A stretch of 64,000 nucleotides of DNA from Xanthomonas sp. Leaf131 (GCF_001423495.1 NZ_LMOG01000012.1:1-64000), one strand, 5' to 3'; positions 26,596 through 36,286 are shown, numbered from the stretch's first letter. Translations and numbers: made by a program. The notes: a model not told the origin generated them from the sequence alone.

Positions 26596-26928
26596 GGCGA
26601 ATACGTCGCCTGCACAAACGGGCCCGACAGCAAGAACATGGCAGCGGCAGCACCCGCGAAAGAAGCGCGCAAGTTAGCCGATGCGGCGCAGCACCACCAG
26701 CAGCGCGCTGCAGAACACAACGGATCGCTCGCGCCTGGAGGCGGCACGCAGCTTGCAACCACAGTTGCATAGGCGCCCAGGCGCACGCCGAACGCTCTGC
26801 GCAGCCCGATTTCTGAACCTAAAATCATCAATAGGATCAATATGATGCCCATTCATCTTCTGGCAGTTTGTGCTATTGCGAAGCGCGGCGCTAGAATCGC
26901 CGGAGGCAGTGGAACAGGCGGGACAACC
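26596..26928. other. Divergent intergenic region, 333 bp
   Basis: This stretch separates the minus-strand transporter from the plus-strand serine hydrolase and must carry both promoters. An AT-rich patch at about 26811-26845 includes TAAAAT (26820-26825), a possible -10 without a convincing -35. An in-frame ATG at 26842 could extend the hydrolase N-terminally, but that extension has no signal-peptide character. I see no small gene. Confidence 0.4.
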
Positions 26929-28308
26929 ATGACTCAAATGCGCAGGCGCCGACGGTTCCGTCCGTTGGCTATCGGGCTGCTCGGGGCGTTATTGCCCCTG
27001 GCCCTCTCTTCCACTGCGCAGACACCCGCGCCCACTGCTTACGCGCTGCAGCCGGCAACTGCCACACAGTCACCCACTGCTCCGCTGCAGTATCGCGCCT
27101 CGCTCCCGGCCAGCAGTGTGCTGGCGCCGGCCGCCGGTTTCGATGTGGCCGCGTTCGAATCGATGGCCGATCAGCTGACCTACGGCAATCGCGTCCCCGG
27201 CATGGCGATGGCGATCGTGCAGGGCGGCAAGGTGCTCAGTGCGCGCGGCTACGGCGTCACCGACGTCAATCATCCGCAGCCGGTCGACGGCCATACCGTG
27301 TTCCGTCTGGCCTCGCTGTCCAAGGCCTTCGCCGGCACCATGGCCGGCCTGCTGGTCAACGATGGTGTGCTGCGCTGGGACAGCAAGGTGGTCGACTACG
27401 TGCCCGGCTTCCAGCTCAGCGACAACGTCGCCACCCGCCAGCTCACCGTCGCCGAGGTGCTCAGCCACCGCGTCGGCCTGACCCGCAACGCCTACGACCG
27501 CGATATCGAATCCAACGTCGACTACTACTCGCTCAGCCACAAGCTCTCGGCTGCGCCGCTGCGTTGCGCGCCGGGCGACTGCTATGCCTATCAGAACGTG
27601 GCCTTCAGTCTGGTCGGCGATGTGGTGTTTGCCGCCTCGGGCAGTTTTTACGAGCAGTCGGTGGAGCGCCGCATCTTCAAGCCGCTGGGTATGAACGATG
27701 CGAGCATGGGCCTGGCCGGCATCCAGGCGAGTTCGCGTTGGGCGCGCCCGCACGTGCGCAGCCGCGGCGGCTGGGTGGCGCTGACGCCCAAACCTACCTA
27801 CTACCGCCTGGCACCCGCTGCCGGCGTCAACGCCAGCGCCAGCGACATGGCGCAGTGGTTGCTCGCACACACCGGTCACCGCACCGACGTGCTGCCTGCG
27901 CCGCTGCTGGCGACGCTGCACGCGCCGTTGATCTCCACACCGGGCGAGATGCGTTCGGGTTGGCGCCACGAGCGTGTGGACGCTGCCAGCTATGCGCTGG
28001 GCTGGCGCGTGTTCGATTACGCCGGCCATCAAGTGGTCTTCCACGCCGGCGCGGTGCAAGGCTATCGCGGCCTGGTCGCGTTGCTGCCCGAGCGCGACCT
28101 CGGCATCGCGATCATGTGGAACGGCGAAAGCGGCCTGCCTTCCGGCATGCTGCCAACCATTCTGGATCGCGCACTCGGTCTGCCGGCCAAGCGTTGGCTG
28201 GACATCGATGTGGATGGCGACTTCGGCAGCGAGAACATGCTGGCCGAGCGTCCCGATCCCGCCGGCAAGGGCGCCTCGTCGGGCAAGTCGGTGGCATCGC
28301 CGCGCTGA
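26929..28308 (+). CDS. Serine hydrolase of the class C beta-lactamase family
   Basis: The protein has 459 residues from the ATG at 26929, giving a basic n-region (QMRRRRRFR) and a signal peptide ending LSSTAQ. The SxxK nucleophile is in FRLASLSKAFAG and the YxN-type motif is CYAYQNVAF. The third element is HAGAVQGYRG (HxG in place of KTG), as in DD-peptidases and esterases of the family. Beta-lactam hydrolysis therefore cannot be assumed; a periplasmic D-aminopeptidase, carboxypeptidase or esterase is as likely. The C-terminal tail is low-complexity (PAGKGASSGKSV). Confidence 0.88.
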   Translation: MTQMRRRRRFRPLAIGLLGALLPLALSSTAQTPAPTAYALQPATATQSPTAPLQYRASLPASSVLAPAAGFDVAAFESMADQLTYGNRVPGMAMAIVQGGKVLSARGYGVTDVNHPQPVDGHTVFRLASLSKAFAGTMAGLLVNDGVLRWDSKVVDYVPGFQLSDNVATRQLTVAEVLSHRVGLTRNAYDRDIESNVDYYSLSHKLSAAPLRCAPGDCYAYQNVAFSLVGDVVFAASGSFYEQSVERRIFKPLGMNDASMGLAGIQASSRWARPHVRSRGGWVALTPKPTYYRLAPAAGVNASASDMAQWLLAHTGHRTDVLPAPLLATLHAPLISTPGEMRSGWRHERVDAASYALGWRVFDYAGHQVVFHAGAVQGYRGLVALLPERDLGIAIMWNGESGLPSGMLPTILDRALGLPAKRWLDIDVDGDFGSENMLAERPDPAGKGASSGKSVASPR

Positions 28309-28395
28309 GTTGACGGTACTGCCATGTCAGACAAAGGCGGCGTCGGTCGCCTTTGTCGTTTTTGGCGTTTGCGCTTGCGTTGAGAGCGAACCCAA

Positions 28396-28435
28396 TAAAA
28401 AAGCTCCCTCCCCGCTGGGCGTCGGGGAGAGAGCT
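28396..28435 (-). terminator. Rho-independent terminator of the histone-like gene
   Basis: On the minus strand AGCTCTCTCCCCG pairs with CGGGGAGGGAGCT around CGCCCAG, followed by TTTTTT (28402-28397). It lies 29 bases after the stop of the Lys/Ala-rich gene. Confidence 0.85.
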
Positions 28436-28464
28436 CGATGTTTACGGCGATCGGGTGTTGCAGA

Positions 28465-28932
28465 TCAGATCAGCGGCGCCGGCGTTGCAGGCAACGCGAC
28501 CGGAGCGGCCTTCTTCTTGCGAACGGCCGGCTTCTTCTTGGCGACCTTCTTTACGGCAGTCTTCTTGGTGGCGGACTTCTTGGTCGCCTTCTTCGGAGCT
28601 GCTGCTTTCTTGGCGGTCTTCTTGACTGCTTTCTTGGCGGCCGTCTTCTTGGTCGCCTTCTTGGCCGTCTTCTTCACTGCCTTCTTTGCGGTCTTCTTCA
28701 CTGCCTTCTTGGCGGCAGTCTTCTTGGTTGCCTTCTTGGCAGTCTTCTTCACTGCTTTCTTGGCGGTTGCCTTCTTTGCAGTCTTCTTGACGGCCTTCTT
28801 GGCAGCAGCCTTCTTCACTGCCTTCTTGGCGGTTGCCTTCTTCGCAACCTTCTTGACTGCCTTCTTGGCGGCAGTCTTCTTCACTGCCTTTTTAGCAGTG
28901 GGTTTCTTTTTTGCAGCTTTTTTAGTGGCCAT
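28465..28932 (-). CDS. Histone H1-like Lys/Ala-rich repeat protein
   Basis: The protein has 155 residues. From residue 3 to about 125 it is built almost only of Lys, Ala, Val and Thr in degenerate repeats such as AAKKAVKKTAKKA. It ends with a short Pro-containing tail (VALPATPAPLI). This matches bacterial histone H1-like proteins (Hc1/Hc2, BpH1, AlgP type), which bind and compact DNA; a nucleoid role is inferred. The start is supported by GAGGAG eight bases before the ATG (28941-28946), and a strong terminator follows. The opposite strand has a Leu/Gly repeat open frame that is only its complement. Repeat number probably varies between strains. Confidence 0.92.
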   Translation of the reverse strand: MATKKAAKKKPTAKKAVKKTAAKKAVKKVAKKATAKKAVKKAAAKKAVKKTAKKATAKKAVKKTAKKATKKTAAKKAVKKTAKKAVKKTAKKATKKTAAKKAVKKTAKKAAAPKKATKKSATKKTAVKKVAKKKPAVRKKKAAPVALPATPAPLI

Positions 28933-29922
28933 GTAATTGGCTCCTCGTCAGTGAACTATGGAGGTGAAACGCCCAGTTGAACCAAACCCCGCGACGGCAT
29001 GCCGTCGTCGGAAACCATCCGCAGGTGATGCGCGACGGGACGGATACAGAAACACCCGCATCGAACGGCGACACGGGTGCGTGATCGGAACGACTGCTGC
29101 TTTCTTGGAGAGAAGCGGACCCGACTCCACCGTGGATGGCGCTTCGGTGGACATCTGGAACAAGCGTGTCGGCTTGATGTCGATTCTGCTCACTCTCTTT
29201 CGCAGCAACGTCTGCTGGGCGAAACCTAATCACGCTTTTTTTTACTGTCAACACTCTTTTGCATTTTTTTTTCAGCCGGCCATCGCAATGCAACGCGTCG
29301 ACGTGATCCAGACACGCCGCGCGATGGCATGCGCGCGCCTCAGATGCTTGCATTCGTGCAATAGCGTTTTCAGAAAAGCACTTCTTTTCTGCTGTTTTTT
29401 TAAAGCAACGCATAAACGCAGCAGTTGGACAGGTGCGACCGCCGCCCCTGGCAGTGCACGGTGGCGATGGTGCGCGTCGCCTGTCCGCCAGCTGAAAATT
29501 TTTTATCCAACGACTGCGCTTCCGGCGTCGCATCAGCACAAATGCGCAAACTTATTGCGCCGTTCGATCGCCTTGCGATCACCTTGCATGCATCCGCATG
29601 GACGACTCGACGCATGCATGTGCGCCTTGCATCGCGTCGAACGGTCGACGATCGACGCGTACAAGCGCCAAGTTTTTTTCACCAAGCGCACGCCACATCC
29701 TCACGATTGGCTCACGTCAGAAATCCGACACGTCTGCAGGCGGACACCATTGGACGATGCGGCGGTGCTGCGCGCCTGGCAGATGCGGTGTTTTTCGATG
29801 CCCGCCAAACGCGGCGACGGCGACCGACACTCGGCATGTACGCCTCGTTCGGCGACCCGGCAACGCCGCAGCGCACTGGTCACTGCAGCCCGACAACAAC
29901 GCACTGCCAGCACCTGGCGCGC
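28933..29922. other. ~1-kb region without a convincing protein gene
   Basis: This stretch between the histone-like gene and the gcvH terminator has A/T homopolymer runs (for example eight or nine T's near 29235-29272, and others near 29395 and 29500) and lower GC than its surroundings. Open frames on both strands have no recognisable domains. The first part must contain the histone-gene leader and promoter. A plus-strand terminator lies at 29371-29401, suggesting a non-coding transcript. Confidence 0.5.
29371..29401 (+). terminator. Orphan rho-independent terminator
   Basis: CAGAAAAG (29371-29378) pairs perfectly with CTTTTCTG (29384-29391) around CACTT, then CTG and seven T's follow (29395-29401). 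No protein gene ends just upstream on this strand, so it may mark the 3' end of a small RNA. Confidence 0.6.
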
Positions 29923-29952
29923 AAAAAAAATGGCCGCTCCGGGAGCGGCCAT
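29923..29952 (-). terminator. Rho-independent terminator of gcvH
   Basis: ATGGCCGCTCC and GGAGCGGCCAT (29930-29952) form a perfect stem. On the minus strand it is followed by eight T's. It lies 24 bases after the gcvH stop. Confidence 0.9.
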
Positions 29953-29976
29953 CCGATTTGCAGCGGCGAGGCGAGG

Positions 29977-30372
29977 TCAGTGCGCGTCGTCTTCGAGCAG
30001 TTCGGCGTAGTCGTCCGGCGACAGCAGGTCGTTGAGCTGCTCCTTGTCGTCGAGTTCGACAACGAAGATCCAGCCGTCGCCGTAAGCGTCTTCGTTGATG
30101 GTTTCCGGCTTGTCGCTGAGGGCGCTGTTGACCTCGACGACGGTGCCGCTGACCGGGCTGTAGACGTCGGAGGCAGCCTTGACCGACTCCACCACCGCCG
30201 CGCCGTTGCCGACCTGCACGGTATCGCCGACGCCGGGCAGTTCGACGTAGACCAGGTCACCCAGCAAGCCCTGCGCGTGGTCGGAGATGCCGACGGTCAC
30301 GCGGCCGCTGCTTTCGACGCGGGCCCACTCGTGGGATTTGAGGAACTTGAGGTCGCCAGGGATCTCGCTCAT
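29977..30372 (-). CDS. gcvH: Glycine cleavage system H protein
   Basis: The protein has 131 residues, the normal length. It carries the lipoyl arm that shuttles the aminomethyl group between the P, T and L proteins. The lipoylation site is Lys65 in [14 protein letters not shown]. The start [20 protein letters not shown] is typical of the family. It is downstream of gcvT on the same strand, separated by 140 bp that include a long hairpin, and it is followed by its own terminator. gcvP and lpd are not in the window. Confidence 0.97.
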   Translation of the reverse strand: MSEIPGDLKFLKSHEWARVESSGRVTVGISDHAQGLLGDLVYVELPGVGDTVQVGNGAAVVESVKAASDVYSPVSGTVVEVNSALSDKPETINEDAYGDGWIFVVELDDKEQLNDLLSPDDYAELLEDDAH

Positions 30373-30473
30373 GGGTGTGCTCCGGGGAAACTGAAGGTTG
30401 GGGACAGGTGGCTAGTTTAGACCGCGCGACAAGACAGGTGCACGCGTGTCGCTCTGGTTGGCCGCGATGGATT

Positions 30474-30509
30474 GCGCGCAGCCGGGCGTCTGCACGCCCG
30501 GCTGCGCGC
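30474..30509. repeat. Perfect 16-bp inverted repeat between gcvT and gcvH
   Basis: The arms at 30474-30489 and 30494-30509 are complementary over all 16 bases with a CTGC loop. The structure begins three bases after the gcvT stop codon. No U-tract follows on either strand, so it probably protects or processes the transcript rather than terminating it. Confidence 0.75.
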
Positions 30510-30512
30510 CAC

Positions 30513-31622
30513 TCATTCGCCGAGGACGCCGGGCTGTGCCTGGCCATCGCGCACGAACGGAAACTTCACCGCGCGCAGCGGCACCTGCTTGCCGCGGATG
30601 TCCACACGCAGGTCGTCGATGCTGCCGGCCGGCACGCGCGCGAAGGCGATCGCCTTGCCGAGCGTGGGCGAGAAGGTGCCGGACAGGATCTCGCCTTCGC
30701 CGCTGGCGGTGAGCACGGTCTGGCCATGTCGCAGCACGCCCTTCTCATCCATCACCACGCCGATGAGTTGACGCGACGCGCCCTGCGCCTTTTGCGCTTC
30801 GAGCACGGCACGACCGATGAAGTCGCGGCCTTCGTCCAGGGCGATCGTCCACGCCAACGCGGCTTCATAAGGCGTGACTGCGTCGTCCATGTCCTGACCG
30901 TAGAGATTCATGCCCGCTTCCAGACGCAAGGTATCGCGCGCGCCCAGACCGGCCGGCTTGACGCCTTGCGCCAGCAGCGCGTTCCAGAACGTCACCGCCG
31001 CGTCTTGCGGCAACACGATTTCGAAACCGTCTTCGCCGGTGTAGCCGGTACGCGCAAGGAACAGTGCGATGCCATCGCGCGAACGCGTCTGCAATGCGGC
31101 GAAGCGGCCGAGCTTGCTGGCTGCTGCGCTATCGGCGGGATCGACCAGGTCGATGACCTTTGCGCGCGCATTCGGACCTTGCACGGCGATCATCGCGAAG
31201 TCGCCGCGTTCTTCCACGCGCACATCGAAGCGTGCGGCCTGCTCGCCGATCCATTGCAAATCCTTTTCGCGGGTGGCGGCGTTGACCACCAGGCGGAAGA
31301 ACTCCTCGCTCATGAAGTAGACGATCAGGTCGTCGATCACCCCGCCCTGCGGATTGAGCATGCAGGTGTACAGCGCCTTACCGGAGACCTTGAGCTTGTC
31401 CACCGAGTTGGCCAGAAGGTAGCGCAGGAATTCGCGCACGCGTGCGCCATGCAGGTCGACCACGGTCATATGGCTGACGTCGAACATGCCGGCGTCGCGA
31501 CGCACCTGATGGTGTTCGTCCAGTTGCGAGCCGTAATGGATCGGCATGTCCCAACCGCCGAAGTCGACCATCTTGGCGCCGAGCGCACGATGGGTGTCGT
31601 TGAGGATGGTCTTCTGGGTCAT
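30513..31622 (-). CDS. gcvT: Glycine cleavage system aminomethyltransferase (T protein)
   Basis: The protein has 369 residues from the ATG at 31622. It transfers the methylene unit from the H-protein aminomethyl group to tetrahydrofolate, releasing ammonia. Conserved segments include [24 protein letters not shown] with the catalytic Asp-Val-Ser-His region, [10 protein letters not shown] and [20 protein letters not shown] longer open frame reaches 31766 but adds a non-homologous N-terminus. I looked for a glycine riboswitch in the 184 bp upstream and did not find its conserved blocks. Confidence 0.96.
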   Translation of the reverse strand: MTQKTILNDTHRALGAKMVDFGGWDMPIHYGSQLDEHHQVRRDAGMFDVSHMTVVDLHGARVREFLRYLLANSVDKLKVSGKALYTCMLNPQGGVIDDLIVYFMSEEFFRLVVNAATREKDLQWIGEQAARFDVRVEERGDFAMIAVQGPNARAKVIDLVDPADSAAASKLGRFAALQTRSRDGIALFLARTGYTGEDGFEIVLPQDAAVTFWNALLAQGVKPAGLGARDTLRLEAGMNLYGQDMDDAVTPYEAALAWTIALDEGRDFIGRAVLEAQKAQGASRQLIGVVMDEKGVLRHGQTVLTASGEGEILSGTFSPTLGKAIAFARVPAGSIDDLRVDIRGKQVPLRAVKFPFVRDGQAQPGVLGE

Positions 31623-31806
31623 GCGCGCCGGTCCAAGAGAAAGAGGACCATTATCGCCGTCCGGCCGCGCTTGCGGGAACGGCGTGTTCGCCGCGCCGCA
31701 GCAATTTGCGTGGCAACTCCTGTGGCCGCGATCAGGCCCGTGCACCCACCCGTAGTGAATCGGCACGGTGGCGCTCCGTCCCCGCTCTACCTCGCCAAGC
31801 GCGCGA

Positions 31807-32241
31807 TCACACGCTGGCCTGCACCTGCAAGGTCATGCCATCGACACCGACGATGCGCACCGGTGTCCCAGCCGGAAGATCCGGGCCGCTGACCACCCAG
31901 AACGCATCGTCCACCTTGGCGCGGCCGCGCCCTTCGTGGATCGGCTGGTCGAGCACCACGCAACGGCCGATCAACTGCTCGGCGCGTCGATTGAGCAAGG
32001 GCCGATCGCTCTGCCGCCCCTTGCCGCGAAACCAGGTGCGATAGACCTGCACAGACACAAAGCTGAGCAACACGAAGACCACGATCTGCACCAGCAAACT
32101 CATGCCCGGCAGCGCGAGTACCAGCACGCACACGGCGGCGGCGGCAATGCCCATCCACAGCAGGAACGCGCCGGGCACCAATGTCTCGGCGGCGATCAAC
32201 AACAAGGCCAGCACTGCCCACACCACCACGTCCCAATGCAT
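31807..32241 (-). CDS. NfeD-family membrane protein
   Basis: The protein has 144 residues. Two or three N-terminal transmembrane helices (about 5-60) include the NfeD signature [19 protein letters not shown]-terminal soluble OB-fold domain ends with [15 protein letters not shown]. It starts three bases after the stop of the SPFH gene. NfeD-stomatin pairs of this kind form inner-membrane assemblies thought to organise membrane microdomains and protein quality control. Confidence 0.92.
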   Translation of the reverse strand: MHWDVVVWAVLALLLIAAETLVPGAFLLWMGIAAAAVCVLVLALPGMSLLVQIVVFVLLSFVSVQVYRTWFRGKGRQSDRPLLNRRAEQLIGRCVVLDQPIHEGRGRAKVDDAFWVVSGPDLPAGTPVRIVGVDGMTLQVQASV

Positions 32242-32244
32242 GGC

Positions 32245-33210
32245 TCAGCCTCCTGTGCGGGTCGGAATCGGCGGCACGCGTACGCTGCCCGCGTCGGGCT
32301 TGTTCAGTGCTTCCTTGGCCAGCTCGGCGATGCCGGCGATCGAGCCGATGATGCCGCTGGATTCCATCGGCATCAGCACGAACTTCTGGTTGGGCGCGGT
32401 GGCCAGCGCCTTGAACGCTTCCACATACTTCTGTGCGACGAAGTAGTTGATGGCCTGCACGCTGCCGTTGGCGATCGCATCGGAGACCACCTGGGTGGCC
32501 TTGGCTTCAGCCTCGGCCAAACGCTCGCGCGCCTCGGCGTCGCGGAACGCGGCTTCCTTGCGGCCTTCAGCTTCGAGCACGGCGGCCTGCTTCTCGCCTT
32601 CGGCGCGCAGAATTTCCGATTGACGCGAGCCTTCGGCTTCGAGGATCTGTGCGCGCTTCTCGCGCTCGGCCTTCATCTGCCGCGCCATCGAGTCGATCAG
32701 GTCGCGCGGCGGCTGGATGTCACGAATCTCGATGCGGGTAACCTTGATGCCCCATGGATTGGTGGCCTGGTCGACCACGCTGAGCAGCTGCGCGTTGATG
32801 GTTTCGCGCTGGCTGAGCGATTCGTCCAGATCCATCGAGCCGATCACGGTACGTATATTGGTTTGCACCAGTGCGATCGAGGCGATCTCCAGATTGGAGA
32901 CTTCATAGGCGGCCTTGGCCGCATCGAGCACCTGGAAGAACACCACGCCGTCCACGCGCACCACCGCGTTGTCCTTGGTGATGACGTCCTGGCTGGGGAC
33001 ATCGAGCACCTGCTCCATCATGTTGATCTTGCGCCCTACCCCGTACACCACCGGCACCAGGAAGTGCAGACCGGGACTCATGGTGTGGGTGTAACGGCCA
33101 AAGCGTTCCACCGTCCATTGGAAGCCCTGCGGCACCATGCGCACGGTCTTGAACAACACGATGACGCCAGCGACCAGCACGGCGATGGCTAAAAAAGAAG
33201 TCGGAAACAT
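32245..33210 (-). CDS. SPFH/Band 7 (stomatin-like, QmcA type) membrane protein
   Basis: The protein has 321 residues from the ATG at 33210. An N-terminal transmembrane helix lies at residues 3-20. The SPFH domain follows (about 20-190), with RMVPQGFQWTVERFGRY and QDVITKDNAVVRVDGVVFFQ. An Ala/Glu-rich coiled coil with repeated EAEGxxQ/E units follows (about 200-265), then a hydrophobic C-terminal region. It is paired with nfeD in one operon, which is the standard arrangement. E. coli QmcA is the closest well-known relative. Confidence 0.92.
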   Translation of the reverse strand: MFPTSFLAIAVLVAGVIVLFKTVRMVPQGFQWTVERFGRYTHTMSPGLHFLVPVVYGVGRKINMMEQVLDVPSQDVITKDNAVVRVDGVVFFQVLDAAKAAYEVSNLEIASIALVQTNIRTVIGSMDLDESLSQRETINAQLLSVVDQATNPWGIKVTRIEIRDIQPPRDLIDSMARQMKAEREKRAQILEAEGSRQSEILRAEGEKQAAVLEAEGRKEAAFRDAEARERLAEAEAKATQVVSDAIANGSVQAINYFVAQKYVEAFKALATAPNQKFVLMPMESSGIIGSIAGIAELAKEALNKPDAGSVRVPPIPTRTGG

Positions 33211-33428
33211 AGGCAGCCCCTTGCAAGTGACGAATCGATCCTTGCCGTGAGTATGCCCCAGCGCCAGCCGTCCCCACTGCGAGCCAGACCTTCGGCGTAG
33301 ACGGTCGCGACCCTGCATGCGGCGCCGTGGTTCAGTCCCGCGGCCACCTGGCGGTGGTTGAGCCTCTCGCCGAACCGGGGCATGCCGACGCGCTTTGCGA
33401 CGCGCTTAGGTTGCTGCAAACTGCGCGC

Positions 33429-33764
33429 TCAGGCGCTGCGCGGCGAGAACATGATGATCGCCATGCCGAGCAGGCAACAGGCTGCGCCCAACAGATCCCA
33501 ACGCGTCGGCGTCACCCGGTCCACCCACCACAACCACAGCAAGGCACTGGCGATGTAGACGCCGCCATAGGCCGCATACACGCGCCCGCTGGCGTCGGGA
33601 TGCAGGCTCAACAACCACACGAAGAGGGCAAGGCTGAGCGCGGTCGGCAGCAACAACCACACGCTGCCACCTTTGCGCAGCCATAGATAAGGAAGGTAGC
33701 AACCGACCAGTTCGGCGACGGCGGTGGCCGCGAACAGCAACACAGTGGTCGGTGCGGAATTCAT
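33429..33764 (-). CDS. YnfA-family small membrane protein
   Basis: The protein has 111 residues with four transmembrane helices. It carries the UPF0060/YnfA signatures [35 protein letters not shown] and [16 protein letters not shown]. YnfA resembles small multidrug-resistance transporters and has been linked to efflux in Shigella; the substrate here is unknown. Its ATG overlaps the mazG stop (ATGA). Confidence 0.93.
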   Translation of the reverse strand: MNSAPTTVLLFAATAVAELVGCYLPYLWLRKGGSVWLLLPTALSLALFVWLLSLHPDASGRVYAAYGGVYIASALLWLWWVDRVTPTRWDLLGAACCLLGMAIIMFSPRSA

Positions 33765-34720
33765 TCGGGGCGTGTCGTGTTGGAGCCCGGCTTGTCGAGG
33801 TCTGGCTGATGCAGGTCGGAGGTGTCGCGACCTTGCTCGCCGACGCCGTCTTTGCAGGTAACAGGCTTGTCGGCAGCAGGCGTGTCGAGGGCGGCCGGAG
33901 CATTGCCTTGCTCGCCGCGCTTGACCCGTTGCCACAGCGCTTCCTGCTCGCGCAGGGACAACGCGGCCAACGACGTTCCATCCGCGTGCGCCTGCGCCTC
34001 CATCGCGCGAAAGCGACGTTCGAATTTGAGATTGGCATGGCGCAATGCGGCGCCTACGTCGACCTTGGCATGCCGCGCCAGATTGGCACAGACGAACAGC
34101 ACATCGCCGAGTTCGTCCTCCAGCCGTGCCTGGTTGTCGGCGACCGGGCCGCGCGCGAACTCCACGCGCAGCTCTTCGATTTCTTCCTGCAATTTTTCCA
34201 GCACCGGTGCCGGGCCGGGCCAGTCGAAGCCGACCCGCGCCGCGCGCGACTGCAGCTTGGTGGAGCGCTGCCACTCGGGCAGGCCGCGTGCGATACCGGC
34301 AAGTGCAGAGTCGTCCTGATGGCCAGCTGCACGGCGTTCTTCGCGCTTGATCTGCTCCCAGTTGGCGCTCACTGCCTGCGCGTTGTCGGCGTGCCGCTTG
34401 GCGAAGACATGCGGGTGGCGGCGCACCAGTTTGTCGCTGAGGGTGGCGACCACGTCGGCAAAGTCGAACGCGCCCTGTTCGGCCGCCATCTGTGCATGGA
34501 AGACCACTTGCAGCAGCAGGTCGCCCAACTCGTCGCGCAGGCCCGGCAGGTCGTTGCGGTCGATGGCGTCGGCGACTTCGTAGGCTTCTTCGATCGTGTA
34601 CGGCGCGATGCTGGCGAAGGTCTGCTCCACATCCCAGGGACAGCCGTGCTCACGGTCGCGCAGGCGCGCCATCAGCTGCAGCAGGTGCTGGATGTCGCCG
34701 GTCGGCGGGGTCTGAGGCAT
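33761..34720 (-). CDS. mazG: Nucleoside triphosphate pyrophosphohydrolase MazG
   Basis: The protein has 319 residues, longer than E. coli MazG (263) because of a C-terminal tail of about 50 polar residues (from roughly residue 270) with no recognisable domain. The tandem MazG domains carry the metal-binding helices: [10 protein letters not shown] and [15 protein letters not shown] in the first, EEIEELRVE and [16 protein letters not shown] in the second. It hydrolyses canonical and non-canonical NTPs to NMPs. It is the first gene of the mazG-ynfA pair. Confidence 0.95.
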   Translation of the reverse strand: MPQTPPTGDIQHLLQLMARLRDREHGCPWDVEQTFASIAPYTIEEAYEVADAIDRNDLPGLRDELGDLLLQVVFHAQMAAEQGAFDFADVVATLSDKLVRRHPHVFAKRHADNAQAVSANWEQIKREERRAAGHQDDSALAGIARGLPEWQRSTKLQSRAARVGFDWPGPAPVLEKLQEEIEELRVEFARGPVADNQARLEDELGDVLFVCANLARHAKVDVGAALRHANLKFERRFRAMEAQAHADGTSLAALSLREQEALWQRVKRGEQGNAPAALDTPAADKPVTCKDGVGEQGRDTSDLHQPDLDKPGSNTTRPE

Positions 34721-34912
34721 CGTGTCGTCCTAAAGCGTCATGCGTTGAGATGCGTTAGCTGAGCGAGGACGCAGCAGCGACCCGGCAACCTTGCACGCGG
34801 CATCATCCAGGGTTGGCAGCGCGCAGCAGCCGAAGTGTACATTTCAGTGCATGCGCATTCTGCGCCGCCACCGCGTTCGCGTGGCGCACGCGCCGCCCTG
34901 TGGTGGGCACAC

Positions 34913-35713
34913 TCACACCAGCCAACTGCGCCACGGCAGATTCGGATCGCCCAGCGCGATGAAGTCACCGTTGAGCAAGGTGTCGCGACGGTTGTAGCGG
35001 AACGGTTTGCCGGAGCCGCCGGCCAGCAATACGCCGCCGGCAGCATGCAGCACGCACTGGCCGGCAGCGGTGTCCCACTCGGACGTGGGGCCAAAGCGGG
35101 GGTAAACATCCAGATCGCCCTCGGCGATGCGGCAAAACTTCAATGACGAGCCCTGCGCCACCACCTCGATCTCGCCCATGCGCTCCAGCGCGGCGGTCGT
35201 GCGTGCATCGCGGTGCGAGCGGCTGGCAGCGACCCGCAATGGGGTGACGGCGGGCGTGCGCGTTTGCAGCATTTCGTCGCGATGGCCATCGCGGCGGTAG
35301 GCATTCTCGCCACGCGCCGCGTACCAGACCCGGCCATCGACCGGCGCCTGCACCACGCCGAGCACCGGCGCACCCATGTGGATCAGCGCGATGTTGACGC
35401 TGAACTCGCCATTGCGCTTGACGAACTCGCGGGTGCCGTCGAGCGGGTCGACCAGCCAGTAGCTGGTCCAGTACTGACGTTCTTCCCAGGCCACGTGCGC
35501 GGATTCTTCCGACAGCACCGGCACGTCGGGAGTGACCCGGCGCAGCGCCTCGACGATGACACGATTGGCGGCCAGGTCGGCCTGGGTCAGCGGGCTGGCA
35601 TCGTCCTTGATCTGCACCGCGAAGTCCTGCGCGTAGACCTGCATGATCGCCTCACCCGCCTCGCGGGCGATGGCGATCACGGTTTCGCGCAGTTCCATCG
35701 GAATGCGGATCAT
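34913..35713 (-). CDS. cysQ: 3'(2'),5'-bisphosphate nucleotidase
   Basis: The protein has 266 residues from the ATG at 35713, which overlaps the nudE stop (ATGA). It is a lithium-sensitive, Mg-dependent phosphatase that removes the 3' phosphate from PAP, a by-product of sulfate assimilation. The metal-binding motifs are VLSEES (first Glu region), WLVDPLDGTREFVKRNGEFS and the C-terminal EWDTAAGQCVL. The length and N-terminus fit CysQ. It belongs to the inositol monophosphatase superfamily, but the FVKRNGEFS segment favours CysQ. Confidence 0.94.
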   Translation of the reverse strand: MIRIPMELRETVIAIAREAGEAIMQVYAQDFAVQIKDDASPLTQADLAANRVIVEALRRVTPDVPVLSEESAHVAWEERQYWTSYWLVDPLDGTREFVKRNGEFSVNIALIHMGAPVLGVVQAPVDGRVWYAARGENAYRRDGHRDEMLQTRTPAVTPLRVAASRSHRDARTTAALERMGEIEVVAQGSSLKFCRIAEGDLDVYPRFGPTSEWDTAAGQCVLHAAGGVLLAGGSGKPFRYNRRDTLLNGDFIALGDPNLPWRSWLV

Positions 35714-36258
35714 GGATTGCGCTCCAGCCACTCGCGCGCAATGAACAAGGCAGCCAGCGAACGGCCTTCGGAGAAATCTTCGCGCAGCATCAAGTCGTCC
35801 AGACGGGCGATCGGCCAGGGAATCACTTCCATCTCTTCCGGCTCGTCGCCGACCAGGCGCTCCGGATACAGGTCGCGTGCCAGCACCAACCAGGATTGGT
35901 GACTCATATAAGTAGGAGCGAGCGTCATTGCGCGCAGCACCTGCACCTGGCGCGCGCCGTAACCGGCTTCTTCCTTGAGTTCGCGGTCGGCCGCCTGCTC
36001 CGGCGTTTCGCCGGCATCGATGCGGCCCTTGACCAGACCCAGCTCGTAGCGATGCACGCCGGCGGCGTACTCGCGCACCAGCAGCACGGTGTGTGCGTCG
36101 AGCATCGGTACCACCACCACTGCGCCGTGGCCCTGGCTGAGTTGACGTTCGTAGATGCGGCGTTGCCCGTTGGAAAATTCCAGATCCAGTTGCTGGCGAC
36201 GGAACGGCCCGTCACCCAGATCGGTGATCTTGTGGATGGTCGGCAGGCGCGGACTCAT
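35710..36258 (-). CDS. nudE: ADP compounds hydrolase (Nudix)
   Basis: The protein has 182 residues from the ATG at 36258. The complete Nudix box runs from the Gly of GRIDAGETPEQAADRELKEE through EAGYGA and matches GX5EX7REUXEEXGU. NudE cleaves ADP-ribose, Ap3A and NADH-type substrates. The length and the coupling with cysQ, the same arrangement as in many gammaproteobacteria, support NudE over other Nudix enzymes. It is divergent from bioA across 41 bp. Confidence 0.9.
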   Translation of the reverse strand: MSPRLPTIHKITDLGDGPFRRQQLDLEFSNGQRRIYERQLSQGHGAVVVVPMLDAHTVLLVREYAAGVHRYELGLVKGRIDAGETPEQAADRELKEEAGYGARQVQVLRAMTLAPTYMSHQSWLVLARDLYPERLVGDEPEEMEVIPWPIARLDDLMLREDFSEGRSLAALFIAREWLERNP

Positions 36259-36286
36259 GCGCTGCACGCAGCGGCGGAGCCGGCCG

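Noticed and set aside
26842-26928. N-terminal extension of the serine hydrolase from ATG 26842
   Set aside because: It would place about 30 residues before the signal peptide; the ATG at 26929 gives a normal exported protein.
28465-28932. CRISPR-like regular repeats
   Set aside because: The periodicity is from in-frame codon repeats of the histone-like protein; there are no unique spacers.
28438-28980. Leu/Gly-rich repeat protein on the plus strand
   Set aside because: It is the complement of the Lys/Ala repeat gene, which has a good ribosome-binding site and terminator on the minus strand.
31623-31806. Glycine riboswitch upstream of gcvT
   Set aside because: The conserved paired-aptamer blocks are not present on the minus strand in this interval.
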